From Melastoma dodecandrum (taxonomy: Eukaryota > Streptophyta > Magnoliopsida > Myrtales > Melastomataceae), in the NCBI GenBank assembly GCA_029817715.1, contig JARUPY010000607.1, forward strand, positions 6,510,001 to 6,574,000: a stretch of 64,000 nt of DNA, written 5' to 3'. Within the stretch, counting starts at the first letter, position 1. The number at the start of each line of letters is the position of its first letter. Positions 31,541 through 43,948 of the stretch are shown one piece after another. The notes below the pieces were generated by a model that saw only the letters and a list, made by a program, of their open reading frames with translations, was not told where the DNA came from and ran no database searches. A program made the position numbers and the translations under genes.

Positions 31541-33830
31541 GAGTTATGATTTGTTGGTGTTTTCTTTGTGCTAGTCAAGGGAATAAGTGATTGTAACTTT
31601 TTCGCCCTTTCTTAGTATAAGCAGAAGCGTACTATATCACAGTAGAACGTTGCTCAGATTATGAGATATGCTTCGTTGTGAGCGTTATGATTTGGTCGAG
31701 TAGGTTTTTGTACGAGTGTTGGTGCGATCGTAATGACACCGTAGTTTATAGTGGTTCGTCCTTAATCGACCTATGTCCACTTTCCACCAATGAGGTGATT
31801 CCACTAGATAATATAATGGGTGTAAAATGCCCTTGCACTAGGCTTTCAGTTCCCACAGGAATCCTTAAATAAATTAGAGATCCCTCAAGGGCAACGACCA
31901 GCTCCTCACACAGTGGACACCTTCTCGTTTCCAAGAGATTGATGCTCATGCTAAACAGTTAATAGCTCAATGGATTTTCACACAGCACGTTGTCGCTTTA
32001 GCGTAGACTTGTCTAACAAAGCACAAAGTCAACATTGTAACATAAATCCTCACAAAATTATTCCTTATAGTGACATAACAACTTCTCAGGGAGCAGCCCG
32101 TTTCTGATTCATAGAAGATGAATGCTTCAACACTTAATCACATCGTAGAGGATTTCCACACAGCTCTTGTCTCCTTTTGATGAGAACCTGTTAATAAACA
32201 CAAGAGAGACAACCACAAAGACAGCCATCTAAAACAGAAAAAAATAGAAGAAATGGTTGGTTCCTCACACAGCGGAACTTGACTTCTCACACAGCGAAGT
32301 CGAGGTATCCGTCCTACACAGTTCGGATGTGCTCGGTTACCACAACCGTGACTCACTGCACTGCACACCCAGTGCCTAGGGTGAAATTTTCAGCTCTAGC
32401 GGCTCCCAAGCAACCTGCTCTACTGTCCCTCTGTATCAGGAGGTCGAGACTTCTGCACAACACCCCTGTGCTCGGGAGGACCTCTTTCCGCTCTGGCGGC
32501 ATTCCCAACACATGCTCTACCATTTAGGCACGAGACTTCTGGCGTGCACCCGCAAGTGCGTGCCTAAGTGCTCCTTCCCTACGAAAAGACACGACAAGAA
32601 CGGCTTCTTGCCGATGGGTCAGTAACCGGTTACTGCAATTAGAACAGGTATTCACTTAGCTTTCCTCGGACGATTCGCCAGCCGCTCGTTGAATGCACCG
32701 AGGAAACGGCCCCTCTCACGACAACCAAGGTAACACACAGCCCCTGGCATTCCCACACGCAGTTGCAAAAGGTAAAAGCTACGTTCTCCGCCGATCACAC
32801 AGCTCACACAGATTCTCAAAGCTTCACACAGATCACACATGCTTTGGACAACCGCACAGACCACACAGACACACACAAGCACTTTAGGGAAAACTTCGTG
32901 GGAGGTATCCAGGTTCATTAGAACGATTCCCTTAATTTGTTTCCAAAATTACAGACAGATTTGAGCGGATGTCTGCTCAATGATCACTGCGCCCGAGAAG
33001 GAAAATCCTCAAACGGTAACTTTTCTTGATTAATTTATCTCAACCGAATGAGATTATTTATTTCCATGTCTTATAAGGTAACTGACCTAATTATAAGTCA
33101 AAACATAATCAAAATTATTTGATTTGACGATTGATCTCTTTGCAGCGTAATGTTGTTGTAGATGATCAAAAATTCCATAATAAAAGGTTTAAGCTAATAT
33201 CATTATTTTGAGTTGCCTAATCAGATGATTTGAAAATTCCAAACCAAGTTTAATGTATCAAGACATCTCGAGATATATTATGAATATAAGAAATATTTAT
33301 TTTCAAATATTTAATAATCAAGCGTAACAACATAGTAGCAACATACTGTTCACGCTAACTGTGGCTCAGCAACACTTTGCTCAAGCTCATCACTAGCGAT
33401 AAGCTTGCCTCTTATGAATAAAATTAATCAAAAGGATTTTGATTAACTTCCACAATTAGAGGCTTTATAACCATAATTATGGTAAGATATATTCTCAATT
33501 AAATTACAATATTTAGAGCATCCATATAATGATTGAACAATGAATTAATTTTATCAATTTGAAATACCAATTAATTTCAATAGTTTATTCTGAAAAGTTA
33601 TTTATTTCCACGTTTACAAAGGACAGACACAGTATTACATTGACATCTTACTGTAACGTAGCATCACATTTCTCAAGCTCATAATCAAAGACAAGCGGAG
33701 TGTTACAGCAACCTAGTGCTATGATTTTATAGCATAGCTTGTCAACCACATCATCAAAACGAAGATTAAAATGATCTAAACGGCAGCTAAGATACACATT
33801 AGTGCCAAGTCGGACGTTGTTAGGATCGAG
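31540..33830 (+). repeat. Left arm of a large diverged inverted repeat
   Basis: This arm matches the reverse complement of about 34905-37050 throughout, with mismatches and small indels. Anchors include 'CTTGCACTAGG' against 'TTTGCACTAGG', 'CAACGACCAGCTCCTCACAC' in both, 'GAAAATCCTCAAACG', and 'GTAGCAACATACTGTTCA'. No coding domain is visible. Its ends are set by where similarity fades. A short direct repeat ('GGTTGGGGTGCAAAGGGACG') at about 31515 and 33830 flanks it. Confidence 0.75.
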
Positions 33831-34904
33831 GTTGGGGTGCAAAGGGACGGGGTGAGTTATGGCTTGTTGATTGATTTTAATCTGGGTGTGATCTAGGGAA
33901 ATGTAATTGGCATTTGGATCTAAACGGCGTTAAACGATAGCTAAGTTACAAACAAGTGCCAAGTCGGATGTCGTTAGGATCTTGTAACGGTAGGCTAAAA
34001 AACGAAAATATTTTTCAAATATTGGAATAAATAGAAAAGTAAGTGAAAAAGTTTAGTATATATTTGATAATTTTACCAATTCAAAAATATGAAACCGAGT
34101 AACACCTTCGCGAGACACTAATATGAATCGTTAGCCCAATTAGGGCCACCATTCCTACATTTTATTTATATGTTTCAATAAGAATTTTGTTCAATAAATT
34201 GGACTTCTTAAATATTTTTTTTTTATGAGACTCGATTCATCCATAGCAAATTTTGAATGAAAGTATCAGACTATTGCCTTCTAGTCTTTTTAACATAGAT
34301 ATAAATAGCCTAAGAGTTATTCGGTTCGAACCGTAACAAAGAGTTTCGTAAATTTGTCTTATCCTTGAGAAATGTTCGTCATAGATTTAAAATTCTGATA
34401 AAGGTTGAATTATTTTTTAAATAAATATTTTTCTCTGGGTCACCTTATTTTACAAGCTCTACTTTTGTAAAAACACGACGCTGACGTATGCATTTTATTT
34501 CCCGATTCTTCCTTTCTTGGCTGGAGCTTGACCGACCCTCTTTGTTTTTCATGCTAAACTAATTTTGCAAATGGTTCGTCGAAGAATGCTTCTGTTTGCA
34601 ATTAAATTTTTAAATTGCCTGCAGACACTTGGTCATGGGTTGAGCTAAGTCTGATGAGCCCTTCCCGAAAACTTCGAGAAATTTTCAAACCTTTTATATT
34701 AAAAAAAGAAAAAGACAATACAACAGAACAGAAATGGTATTTTTTTGGGAATTTGGGAAAATTTTCGGTCCAACCAAGCATGCCGTACAAAACATATGAT
34801 GAATAAAAAATATGGGCAGGTTGCAAGGTCTTCCAAAACAAGTCACAAATGAATAAATTATTTTCTGCCTTACTAAACTGTCCACGTTTGTTTTTTTTTG
34901 GCGA
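33831..34904. other. Spacer between inverted-repeat arms
   Basis: No gene. A diverged duplication is present: 'GATCTAAACGGC' to 'CAAGTCGGA-GT-GTTAGGAT' at about 33774-33827 and again at about 33918-33981. The remainder is AT-rich. If transcribed, the two arms would fold with this as the loop. Confidence 0.5.
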
Positions 34905-37050
34905 TAAAGGATTAAGTTGGATTGCCGGCAGAACCCGATACTGTCCATCGAAATGAATTTGTTAACCCGATGAGCTTGAGAAGCTATGTTATAAATCATA
35001 ACATTGTATTGCTGGAACACTTTCCTTGTCTTTGATGATGAACTTGAAGAATGTGATGCTGCGTTGCAATAATGTGTCGCTTTAATACTGCGTCTGTCCC
35101 TTTATAAATATGGAAATAATAAATTTTCTAGAATAAACTACTGAAATTAATTTATATTTCGAATTGTTCAGATTAATTCGATGATCAATCATTATCTGGA
35201 TGTTCTAAATATTTTAATTTAATTTAGAATATATCTTACCATAATTATGGTAATCAAAATCTTTTTGATTAATTTCATTCATAAGAGGCAAGCTTATTAT
35301 TAGTGATGAGCTTGAGCAAAGTATTATAGAACCACAGCTATCATGAACAGTATGTTGCTACTGTCTTGTTACGCTTGTTCAATAAATATATGGAAATAAA
35401 TATTTTCTATTTATTTTATATTTTGAATTAATTCAAAATACATGTCTAGATATCTAAATACATTGAATTTGATTTGGACATTCCAAATTTTACGTTTAGA
35501 CAAGTCAATATTATAATATTAGCTTCTAAGTTAATATTTTGAAACAAAATATTTTATACTGATCAACGGCAGCAACGTAATGCTGTAAAGGGACAAATTG
35601 TCAAATCAAATAATCTTGATTATTATTTGATTTTGATAACTGATCTAATAATATTATCATTAGATCAATTAATTTATAAAACATGAAAATAAATCTTCGC
35701 ATTCGGATGAGATAGATTAATCCAGGAAAGTTAGCGTTTGAGGATTTTCCTTCTCGGGCGTAGTGACCGTTGAGTAAGCATCCACTCAGATCTGTCTGTA
35801 ATTTGGAAACAAATCAAGGGAATCGTCCTAATGAACCTGAACAACTCTCACGATGCTTTCCCCATAAAAATCAGATAAGGCTATCAGATCAAAGTGCCTT
35901 TGCGCGTCTGTGTGGTCTGTGTGGTTGTCCAAAGCATGTGTGATCTGTGTGAAGCTTTGAGGATCTGTGTGAGCTGTGTGATCGGCAGAGAACGAAAGGT
36001 GCTAAGTGATCGTCTGGTTCTTACCTTTCGCAACTGCGTGCGGGAGTGCCAAGAGTTGTGTGCTACCTTGGTTGTCGTGAGAGGGACTGTGTTTCCTCGG
36101 TGCGTTCAACGAGCGACTAGCAAATCATCTGAGATAAGCTAAGGGAATAGTTATTCTGATTGCAGTAACCCGTTGCTGACCCATCGGCAAGAAGCCGTTC
36201 TTGTCGTATCCTTTTTCATGGAAGTCTCGAACCTACGGAGTTTGAGCAGTTAGACACGTACTTGCGGGTGCGCGCTAAAAGTTTCATGCTTGCAGGGTAG
36301 AGCAGGAGTTGGGAATGCCGCCGGAGTGGAAAGAGGTCTTCCCGAGCACAGAGGTGCTGTGCAGAATCTCGACCTCCTAATACAGATGGACAGTAAAGCA
36401 GGTCGCGTGGGAGCTGCTAGAGCCGAAAATTCCACCCTAGGCACTGGGTGGGCAGTGTAGTGAGTCACGATTATGGTAATCGTACACATCCGAACTGAGT
36501 GTAAAACGGATACCCCGACTTCGCTGTGTGAGAAGTCAGGTTCCGTTGTATGAGGAACCAACATCTTTTATCTCTGTTGTTCTCTGACTCTTTGTGGTTG
36601 TCTCTTGAGCGCTTATAGGCTCATCTTGAGAAGAGACAAAAGGTGTATGGAAATCCTTTGAACAATCAACTGCTAAGTGTGAGAATCATTCTGCTAGAAA
36701 CGAGAAGACTTCCACCGTGTGAGGAGCTGGTCGTTGCCCAGGAGTGATCTTCTCTTGTAAATAATTTTAAATCTCACTTGTTGAGATACCGAAAACCTAG
36801 TGCAAAAGGTTCATTTGTACCCATTACATTTATATAGTGGAATTACCTCTACAGTGGAAAGTGAACATAGGTCAATTAAGGCTAAACCACTGTAAACCAA
36901 TTGTGTTTCTTATGATCGTGCTTATATCCATACTGGTAACTATCCGACCTCACTTCTGAATAACGTTGTGCCGTGGCACAGTGCGCTTCCGCATACGCTG
37001 ACAAAGGGTGAAAATATAATTACATTAATTCACCCTTCTTAGTGTACATA
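34905..37050 (-). repeat. Right arm of the large diverged inverted repeat
   Basis: Reverse complement partner of 31540-33830. On this side the outer end carries 'GTGCGCTTCCGCATACG', a segment like the 3' end of some copia LTRs. The arms could therefore be two copies of one long LTR or element end inserted in opposite orientations. No primer site or polypurine tract was recognised. Small ORFs in this arm mirror those in the left arm and have no domain. Confidence 0.75.
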
Positions 37051-38115
37051 AACGATCAAAAGTTTTCAAAGACCCTACGACTACGACATGGAAAAGGGAT
37101 CGTGGGATTAATTCATTGGAACATCTTTATCTTTCCGAGTGCAATAATGACTAGTAGGAAAATATCCATTCGGTTTGAGTAAGCCAAAATAATTCGGATA
37201 AAATCAAACTCTAGATTTGTTTTTAAGCTTTACAACTACTTTGGAAGAAAGGTAAAACGATGTTATCAACTACTTTTCTAACGAAAATATGGAACGATTA
37301 AAAAATTTACAAATGTGTTTTTGCTTCTAGCTTTCCACATTAAAAGAAAAAAGGAACAATGATTATGTTTTGCACGAGTAAATTACAATACGATCATATT
37401 GCGTATTTTGGTATTTTTGTACCCGAGATTATCAAGTACGAAATTATTCTAGTTTCGAAAGATTGCCCAAATATTATTCAATAGCCCCCCCCCAAGAGAC
37501 AAAAGGAAATAAATTTTGTCTTATTTATGAGATACTTTATTTGTATAAAAAAAGTTTTTTTACTAAACAAAAATTAAAAATGATCTTCAAAATATTTTGA
37601 AAAGAAAAATAAAAGTCAAATTAATTAAATATGCCTAGCGTTTCAATTCCATCAAATCAACATGGAGGAGACTTTCAAATGTTGCGGGATTATCGTCCCA
37701 GTCCCGAATAAACTCAAAGCAAATACAAAGTTTCTTATTCATATAACCTTCACTAATCTCCGACTCTCGAGTTTTGGTTCTCATAATTTGATAGAGTCCA
37801 GATTTTGCGAGAATTTGATTCAAATAAGATAAACTTATTATCAGCAGTACTATTTGGTTTGTAGATTATAGATATATTACAACGTTTTTATCGTTTGAGC
37901 GAGAGAGAGAATTTAGAGACATTATGCAATACATATCATACATAAAACCCCAATTACAAAAATATGATATCATAACTAAATGAATAAATTATTCTTACGA
38001 ATCTCTACTCTATTCCATTACCTTACACTACATTGGGAGTGTGTATATTTCATTATGCAGGAGATATAATAAAGTTAATCATACGAATGATTTGCAAAAT
38101 GTAATGGAATAAAGG
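37051..38115. other. AT-rich intergenic DNA
   Basis: No gene seen. It contains a C-run (about 37487-37493) and long A/T-rich stretches up to the gypsy LTR that starts at 38116. The ORF at 37635-37823 has no recognisable family and is likely chance. Confidence 0.4.
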
Positions 38116-38713
38116 TGATGCACTACCGGCCGCGAAAACGGGAAAACACTATAACGACGACGAAACACACAAACGAACAAATCGAACGGGATAAGACTCG
38201 GACCGTCGCTGGATACAATCAAAGCACTACTAGGATTGCCACGAGGGTTGAACGCCACACAATCGGATACAGAAACACCACCGATTATGGGAATGCTCGG
38301 ATAATGTCTCGCCACGCTTGGAATCTACCAAACGATAAGAGAAGTTGCAAAAATTTTATGCAAGAATTTGACGGCTGCCAAATTTTGATAAAAAGTTCAA
38401 AAGGTTCCTTTTTAAACCTAAACACAAGAGCCATATTTATAGAAGACCTAAAGTGGACTAACCCTAAATCCCAAATAGGCCCAAAATGGAAAAAACCAAA
38501 AGCAAATTAAAATAAGTCCAAAAGCAAAAATTAAGGAAACTGGGCCTGACGTCGGCTGGGCCGTCCGTCAACGAATCGCGGCCTTACACGCTCTCGAGTT
38601 CTCGGGTCTCGAGTTGGAGCTGATCTCGAAACGACTCATGTCTTTTCGAGTTGACGAACCAACTCGACAGTTTCAGCACCGTGCAATACTTCCCGTCTCG
38701 AGTGCTCCTCTCG
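38116..38713 (-). repeat. 3' LTR of the gypsy element
   Basis: About 598 bases, similar to 42868-43439. Shared anchors include 'AACGACGACGAAA', 'GCCACGAGGGTTGAACG' and 'CACCACTGATTATGGGAA' (with one change). LTR divergence is clearly visible, so the insertion is not recent. 'CTCGAG'-type motifs are frequent here and throughout the element. Confidence 0.85.
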
Positions 38714-39613
38714 AGTTGGTCCCGACTTGGCCTTGCTTGATCCAATTCGCATCATCCTCTCTTTGCTGAAGAAGATTTGTCCTAAAATTAAGGGGCTCTT
38801 CATCATCCTCATATAATGCGAGATCCTAGACATTAAATGTGCCGACACTCCACACTCCCCCGGCAAGTTGATCTTATACGCATTGTTATTGATCCTCTCG
38901 ACAACTCGAAAATGACCATCAGCCCTGGGCATGAGCTTATTCTTCCTCCTTGCTGAAAACCTCTCCTTTCGCAAGTGAACCCAGACAAGATCCCCAGGTT
39001 GGAATATTTGCTCCCTTCGTGCACGATTCGCCTTAGACTGGTACTTCCCATTCTGTTGCTAAATAAGGGTTCGAATCTTCGCGTGAAGCTTTAACGCATC
39101 TTCAGCTCATCGAACCACATCCTTTTCGAGAATACCCTGACTAGGCATTTGTAGCAATTCGACTGGGATCTTCGAGTTGACACCATACACCACTTCGAAC
39201 AGTGTAGCTCGATTAGTCGAATAATGAGCTCGATTATAGGCGAACTCAGTATGAGCAAGTTTGATGTTCCAATCTTTCTCATTCTTGGACACCATAGCTC
39301 GAAGTACTCCTGTAATCCTGTTTGCGACTTCAGTTTGCCCATCTATCTAGGGATGGCAAGTGGTGCAGAACAATAGCTTTGTCTCTAGTTTGTGCCAAAG
39401 TGTCTTCCAGTAGTAGCTCAAGAACTTGGCATCTCGGTCCGACACTATCGACGATGGGACTCCATGCAGACGAACGATCTCTCGAAAATAAAGATCTACT
39501 ATGTGAGAAGCATCATTCGTCTTCCTGCAAGTGATAAAGTGAGCCATCTTCGAGAAGCGTTCCAACAACAACCATGATCGAGTCCTCCCGTTGTTGTGTT
39601 CAGGGCAGTCCAA
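38636..39613 (-). pseudogene. Ty3/gypsy integrase and chromo-like tail, broken
   Basis: Pieces 39347-39613 ('[11 protein letters not shown]'-like '[14 protein letters not shown]', '[18 protein letters not shown]') and 39107-39295 ('LAHTEFAYNRAHYSTN') carry DDE integrase segments. Piece 38636-38974 has 'KLMPRADGHFRVVERINNNAYKI', the GPF/Y-type C-terminal module. The catalytic Asp in 'VSDRDAKF' is visible. Frame breaks separate the pieces. Integrase inserts element cDNA into the genome; this copy cannot make it. Confidence 0.85.
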
Positions 39614-40004
39614 GGATGAAATCCAAGCTCACATGCCCTCTGGACATTCAACAACAGCTAATGGTGTGTAGAGACCTTGGGGCTGGACGTGACTCTTTGC
39701 GCGTTGAGATGTTGCTCAACGTCGAACCAACTTGTATACGTCCTTAGCCATTCGAGGCCAGTAGAAATGCTCCTGAAGCATCTCGAGAATTTTTACAATT
39801 CCTAAGTGTCCAGCGAGTCCTCCTCCAAGTATCTTTCGAATAAGATGCTCTTGAATGGAACTTCGAGGAATGCATAACTTAACGCCTTGAAATAGAAATC
39901 AATTGGACAGGTGATAATGTCAACAAGGCCTCTCGAGACATCCCTTATATACCTCTCCAAAGTTTGCATCACTCGAGTACAACTCTTTCACATCTCGAAC
40001 TCGA

Positions 40005-41224
40005 TTAACTTCGATTCCATTCTGGACATAAGAGCTGATTTTCTCGACACTCTGCTACTTCATTCTTTACTCCTGACTTATACTTTAAGACGAAAGTGAA
40101 TGATTGGAGAAGTTCCATCCACTTTGCATGTCGTCGATTAAGCTTTGTCTGCCCATTAATATGTTTCAAGGACTCGTGATCTGTATGAAGAACAAACTCC
40201 TCGGGCATCAGATAGTGACTCATTATCATAGGTCGAGTAATTCAGTCGAGACCCATTTAACTTCTCGCTGAAATATGATACTGATCGACCCTCTTTCAAC
40301 AGTACGCCTCCAATCCCTACTCATGAGGCAACACACTCGACTTCAAAGACCTTCTCAAAATCAGGAAGTGCTAATACGGGTGCTTCGCATAAACGACTCT
40401 TGAGCAACTCAAAACTAGATTGAGCCGCAGAAGTCCAGTCGAAAGACATCCCCTTAAAACACTCCGTCATCGGGGCTGCAATCGAAGTGAAGTCCTTAAT
40501 AAATCTCGGATAAAATGATGCTAGGCCATGAAAGCTCCGAACATCATGAGCTGTCTTGGGAATAGGTTAATTTCGAATAGCAGCAACTTTACTCTGATCC
40601 ACCTGAATTCCTCTTCTCGAGATGACATATCCCAGAAAGATAAGTTTGGAAGTCGAGAAACTATTTGTTGTTTCTTGTTGTTCTCGAATAAATGTTGCTC
40701 CCTCAACTTCTCGAAAAACTATTTAAGGTGGTCAATGTGTTCCTCCTCACTGCGGCTATATACAAGAATATCATCAAAATAAGCAACCACGAATTTTTCG
40801 ATAAAAGGATGAAACACCAGGTTCATCAGTCGCATGAAGGTGCTCGGCGCATTCGATAGACCAAACGGCATAACCATCCACTCTTACAACCCGAATTTGG
40901 TTTTGAATGCCGTCTTCCACTCATCTCATTCCTTCATCTGAATCTTGTAATATCCACTCCGTAGGTCCACCTTCAAGAAAACTGTCGACCCATGCAACTC
41001 ATCGAGCATATCATCAAGACGAGGAATGGGAAATCGATACTTGACGGTGATCTTATTGATTGCTCGACTGTCGACACGCATCCGCCATGAACCATCCTTC
41101 TTGGGAACCAAGATGGCGCGAAGGGAACACAGTTTGAGGCTCTCTCGTACAAAGCCTCGATCAATGAGTTCATCGACCTGTCACTATAGCTCTCTCGCCT
41201 CGTCGGGATTACATCGATATGCAA
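40005..41224 (-). pseudogene. Ty3/gypsy RT and RNase H, broken
   Basis: The RT N-terminal half (40926-41111) has '[22 protein letters not shown]' and '[13 protein letters not shown]', followed by '[13 protein letters not shown]'. The rest of RT lies in several frames down to about 40500. RNase H (40005-40229) has 'FVLHTDHESLKHI' and 'RHAKWMELLQSF'. These are standard gypsy pol motifs. The catalytic YVDD region is only recognisable across frame breaks at about 40750. Confidence 0.85.
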
Positions 41225-41386
41225 GTCGATTAGGCAGCGTCAGTCCAGGACTGACGCTGCCTAGCATCTCATCAGGAAACACATCCTCAAATTGTTGTAA
41301 AAGTGCTCGAACTCGATGGGACATAGTCGAGGCCTGCTCCTTTCCTTCCTCAAATAACACCTCTCCTCTCGAATAGCTCGAGTCAA

Positions 41387-41800
41387 CTAAAAAAACTTTG
41401 AACCGTCTTCTCGAGTTTGATCTCGAGATGGTGTGGCTAGTACTTGGGTGGTCAAGGAAAGTAAGGTAATCTTCTTCTGATCGAGAGTGATGGAATATGT
41501 ATTCTTGTACCAATCATAAATTGCTCGTCGATCATAGTGCCAAGGCATTGCCGACAACAAATGACACGCATCTATGGGTACGACATTACAAGTCACCGTG
41601 TCCTTGTAGCTCTGATCAATCCTCAACGAGACCAACACCTGCTTATTCACTCTTAGATCATTCTCTTTGCTCAACGATTGAAGTTTGTTTGGTCGAGGAT
41701 GGGGCTTAGTAGATAACTTCAGCTTCTCGACCATGGTAGTAAAGGCCACATTGGTGCAGCTCCCACTGTCAACAATCATGTGACACACCTTTCCCTGCAC
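41387..41800 (-). pseudogene. Ty3/gypsy aspartic protease
   Basis: A 137-codon ORF has the active-site box 'MIVDSGSCTNVAF' (D-S-G) and 'TVTCNVVPIDACHLLSAMPW', in place of the usual LLLGRPW. This is the retropepsin-like protease that matures gag-pol. It lies between gag (upstream on the minus strand) and RT. The end of the ORF runs into low-complexity sequence. Confidence 0.85.
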
Positions 41801-41830
41801 CGTGCATCGGGTCTGAAAGATCCTCTCCCG

Positions 41831-42633
41831 CTAGTCGACTTCATCGGGCACCACATTTGCATTAAGGGCATTTCGAATGACTAACAGTTCGCCCTCATCG
41901 GGTTCCTCCACTACTTCTTCCTCGATATCCCAGATAGGTTCTCCATCTCGATTAAACACCTTATCATCCTCCAAAAGCTCCTTAAGAGTGACAGTTCGTC
42001 GATTTGGGCACTCAAAAGCTATATGTCCAACTCCTTGACATTTAAAACACTTTCTCGAGACACCAGTGTTTGGGAGCGACCGAAATTCAACCTTGGTCTG
42101 ATCATTGGTATTACTCGAGATTGGACTTCTCGAGGACGAACTCGAGATGGTTCTCGTGGACGAACTCCCTTTGCTGAAAGGAGTGCTTCTCATAGCTGGC
42201 TTCACAAGCGTTCTCCTAGCTTGTTGCTTCTCAACTTTGTGGGCTAAATTGCATACATCCGCGAAACTCCAATAAGGCCGCAATTCGACAGTATCCACCA
42301 CATGGGTTTTCAGCCCTTTAATATACCTTGTAATGGTTCTCGAGTTTGCCTCCCAGGACTCTCCTCGTCCCGAGTTGATCTCCAAGGACTCTCCTCGTCC
42401 CTATATCTATCCACAAATGGATTTTCTTCCGCATCCTCAAAATATTGAGGAGACTGTGGTTCAGGTTGTCTCCTTTCTTTCAGGAGCTGCTGCATCTGAC
42501 GACGTAACTTTCTAACCTCCTGTTCTAAACGAGCCGAACGGGCCTCCTCCAACGCTATCCCACGTCGGAACCAATTCGCCATCACTTCCACCATACGCTC
42601 AACAACAGATTTGCAGTCTACGACAACTTGCAC
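41831..42633 (-). pseudogene. Ty3/gypsy gag with CCHC knuckle
   Basis: ORF 42310-42633 is a helical N-terminus ('ARLEQEVRKLRRQMQQLL', probably coiled coil). ORF 41831-42385 contains the end of the capsid-type domain ('ITRYIKGL'), a Ser-rich stretch, and the zinc knuckle 'CFKCQGVGHIAFECPNRR' (C-x2-C-x4-H-x4-C). An acidic tail ends at 41831. The two pieces are in different frames, and much of the capsid domain is lost between them. Confidence 0.85.
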
Positions 42634-42853
42634 TCTCCGATAACCCAGTGCTCAATACAACCTTATGCTCTCCAACAACCCAGCACTCAACACAACTGTG
42701 TAATCTCAAACAACCCAACGCTCAACACAACCAGCTTGCGCTATCAAACAACCCAACACTCAATACAACCAGCTTGCGCTCTCAAACAACCCAGCGCTCA
42801 ACACAACAACCGTGCGCTTTCAAACAACCCAGTGCTTAACGGAACAACCGTGC
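42630..42853. repeat. Tandem repeat in the gypsy 5' leader
   Basis: About six imperfect copies of a unit of roughly 35-42 bases built on 'CAACCCAGCGCTCAACACAAC' type sequence lie between the primer site and gag. The unit ends alternate between 'AGCTTGCGCT' and 'CGTGCGCT'. The repeat is in the leader, where packaging or translation signals are expected, and probably expanded in this copy. Confidence 0.7.
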
Positions 42854-42865
42854 GCTATGATACCA
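42854..42865 (-). other. Primer binding site (Met-tRNA type) of the gypsy element
   Basis: The minus strand reads TGGTATCATAGC, one change from the Met-tRNA-type TGGTATCAGAGC. It begins two bases after the 5' LTR end at 42868. This fixes the orientation of the element and the LTR boundary. Confidence 0.8.
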
Positions 42866-42867
42866 AC

Positions 42868-43439
42868 TGATGCGCTACCAGACGTGGAAACGGGAAAATA
42901 ATACAACGACGACGAAATGCACGAAAAAACAAACCGAACGGGACAAGACCCAGACCGCCACTGGATACAGCCGAAGCAGCACCAGGGCTGCCACGAGGGT
43001 TGAACGTCACACAACCGGATACAGAAACACCACTGATTATGGGAACGCTTAGATAAGAGAATTCAAAATATGATAAGAGAAGTTACGTAAAGTTCATGCA
43101 AGAACATGACAGCTGTCAAATTTGGGTAAAAATTCAAAATGTTCTTTTTGAAACCTAAACACAATAATCTTATTTATAGAACATCTATAATGGGCTAACC
43201 CTAATCCCAATTAGGCCCAAAATGGATAAAATCAAAAGCAGTCCAAAAGTAAAAACTAAGAAAACTAGACCTGACGTTGGTTGGGCCGTCCGTCGACAAA
43301 TCCCGACCTTGTGTGCTCCTGAGTTCCCGAGTCTCGGGTTGGAACTGATCTCGAGACGACTACTGTCTTCTCGAGTTGACAAATTAACTCGACCGCTTCA
43401 ATACCAAGAAGGTACTTCCTACCTCGAGTGCTCCTCTCA
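42868..43439 (-). repeat. 5' LTR of the gypsy element
   Basis: About 572 bases, repeated at 38116-38713. The plus strand starts TGATGCGCTACC and ends CTCTCA, so the minus strand has TG...CA ends. It directly abuts the primer site. Confidence 0.85.
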
Positions 43440-43948
43440 AGTTGCTCTATCCAAGCATAAAAGGAAATTTACATAAAGAGAACCAAATTGATACCATAAA
43501 GCAATAAACTAATCCAGAATTGAAAGTGGCAAAAATTTTAAAAAGGAAAAATCGAAAAGTGAGTATCAAAAAGAATATTTTGTTGGGGGATCGGAAGCTT
43601 GTCCTAAAACGAACCCAACCACCAACAAAAGAGGCGGTGGGGGGTGAAGACCTTCATTCGTCCACCCATCCCAAAATCCCTCCTCTGAAACCCCAACTTT
43701 AGCATCATAATTCAATCCCCCCACCCACGTCTCGCTCTTTCTTCTTCCCCGATTGGTAATTGGGAATTCGTAAGGAAGAAACGCTTGGTCCGCAGACCCG
43801 GATTGAGAGCTGTGATCATCTGTCGTAAGGACCTGTTTGGTGTGATTAGAGGAGTGCCCCAAAGTTGGATTTTTATTTATTTGTTTCATCTGAGTTTGGT
43901 TTGGTTTTTAAGGGGAGATTATCGATTACCCAAGAAGAAGGATTCGGG
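43440..43948. other. Upstream region and 5' UTR of the Mpv17/PMP22 gene
   Basis: About 500 bases between the gypsy LTR and the Mpv17 start codon. A CT-rich, UTR-like stretch is visible at about 43700-43760 and a T-rich segment at about 43870-43910. No clear TATA box was identified. The gypsy element therefore ends within about 0.5 kb of the start codon and may sit in or near the promoter. Confidence 0.4.

Larger units (their letters stand above)
38116..43439 (-). mobile_element. Ty3/gypsy LTR retrotransposon with both LTRs
   Basis: Direct repeats at 38116-38713 and 42868-43439 (both starting TGATGC-CTACC) flank a minus-strand gag-pol. The order from high to low is gag with CCHC knuckle, protease, RT, RNase H, integrase, with integrase last as in Ty3/gypsy. 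The primer site on the minus strand directly follows the 5' LTR (42868 side) and reads TGGTATCATAGC, one mismatch from the Met-tRNA type. Many stops and frameshifts break pol. No matching 5-base target duplication was found at the ends as defined. Confidence 0.9.

Noticed and set aside
32652..32918. Cys/Val-rich minus-strand ORF in the left inverted-repeat arm, also seen in the right arm
   Set aside because: The similarity of the two ORFs follows from the inverted repeat itself. The composition comes from repeated CACACAG-type sequence and no family is recognised.
38079..38315. ORF of 78 codons at the gypsy LTR
   Set aside because: It lies within the LTR and is mirrored by the same kind of ORF in the other LTR.
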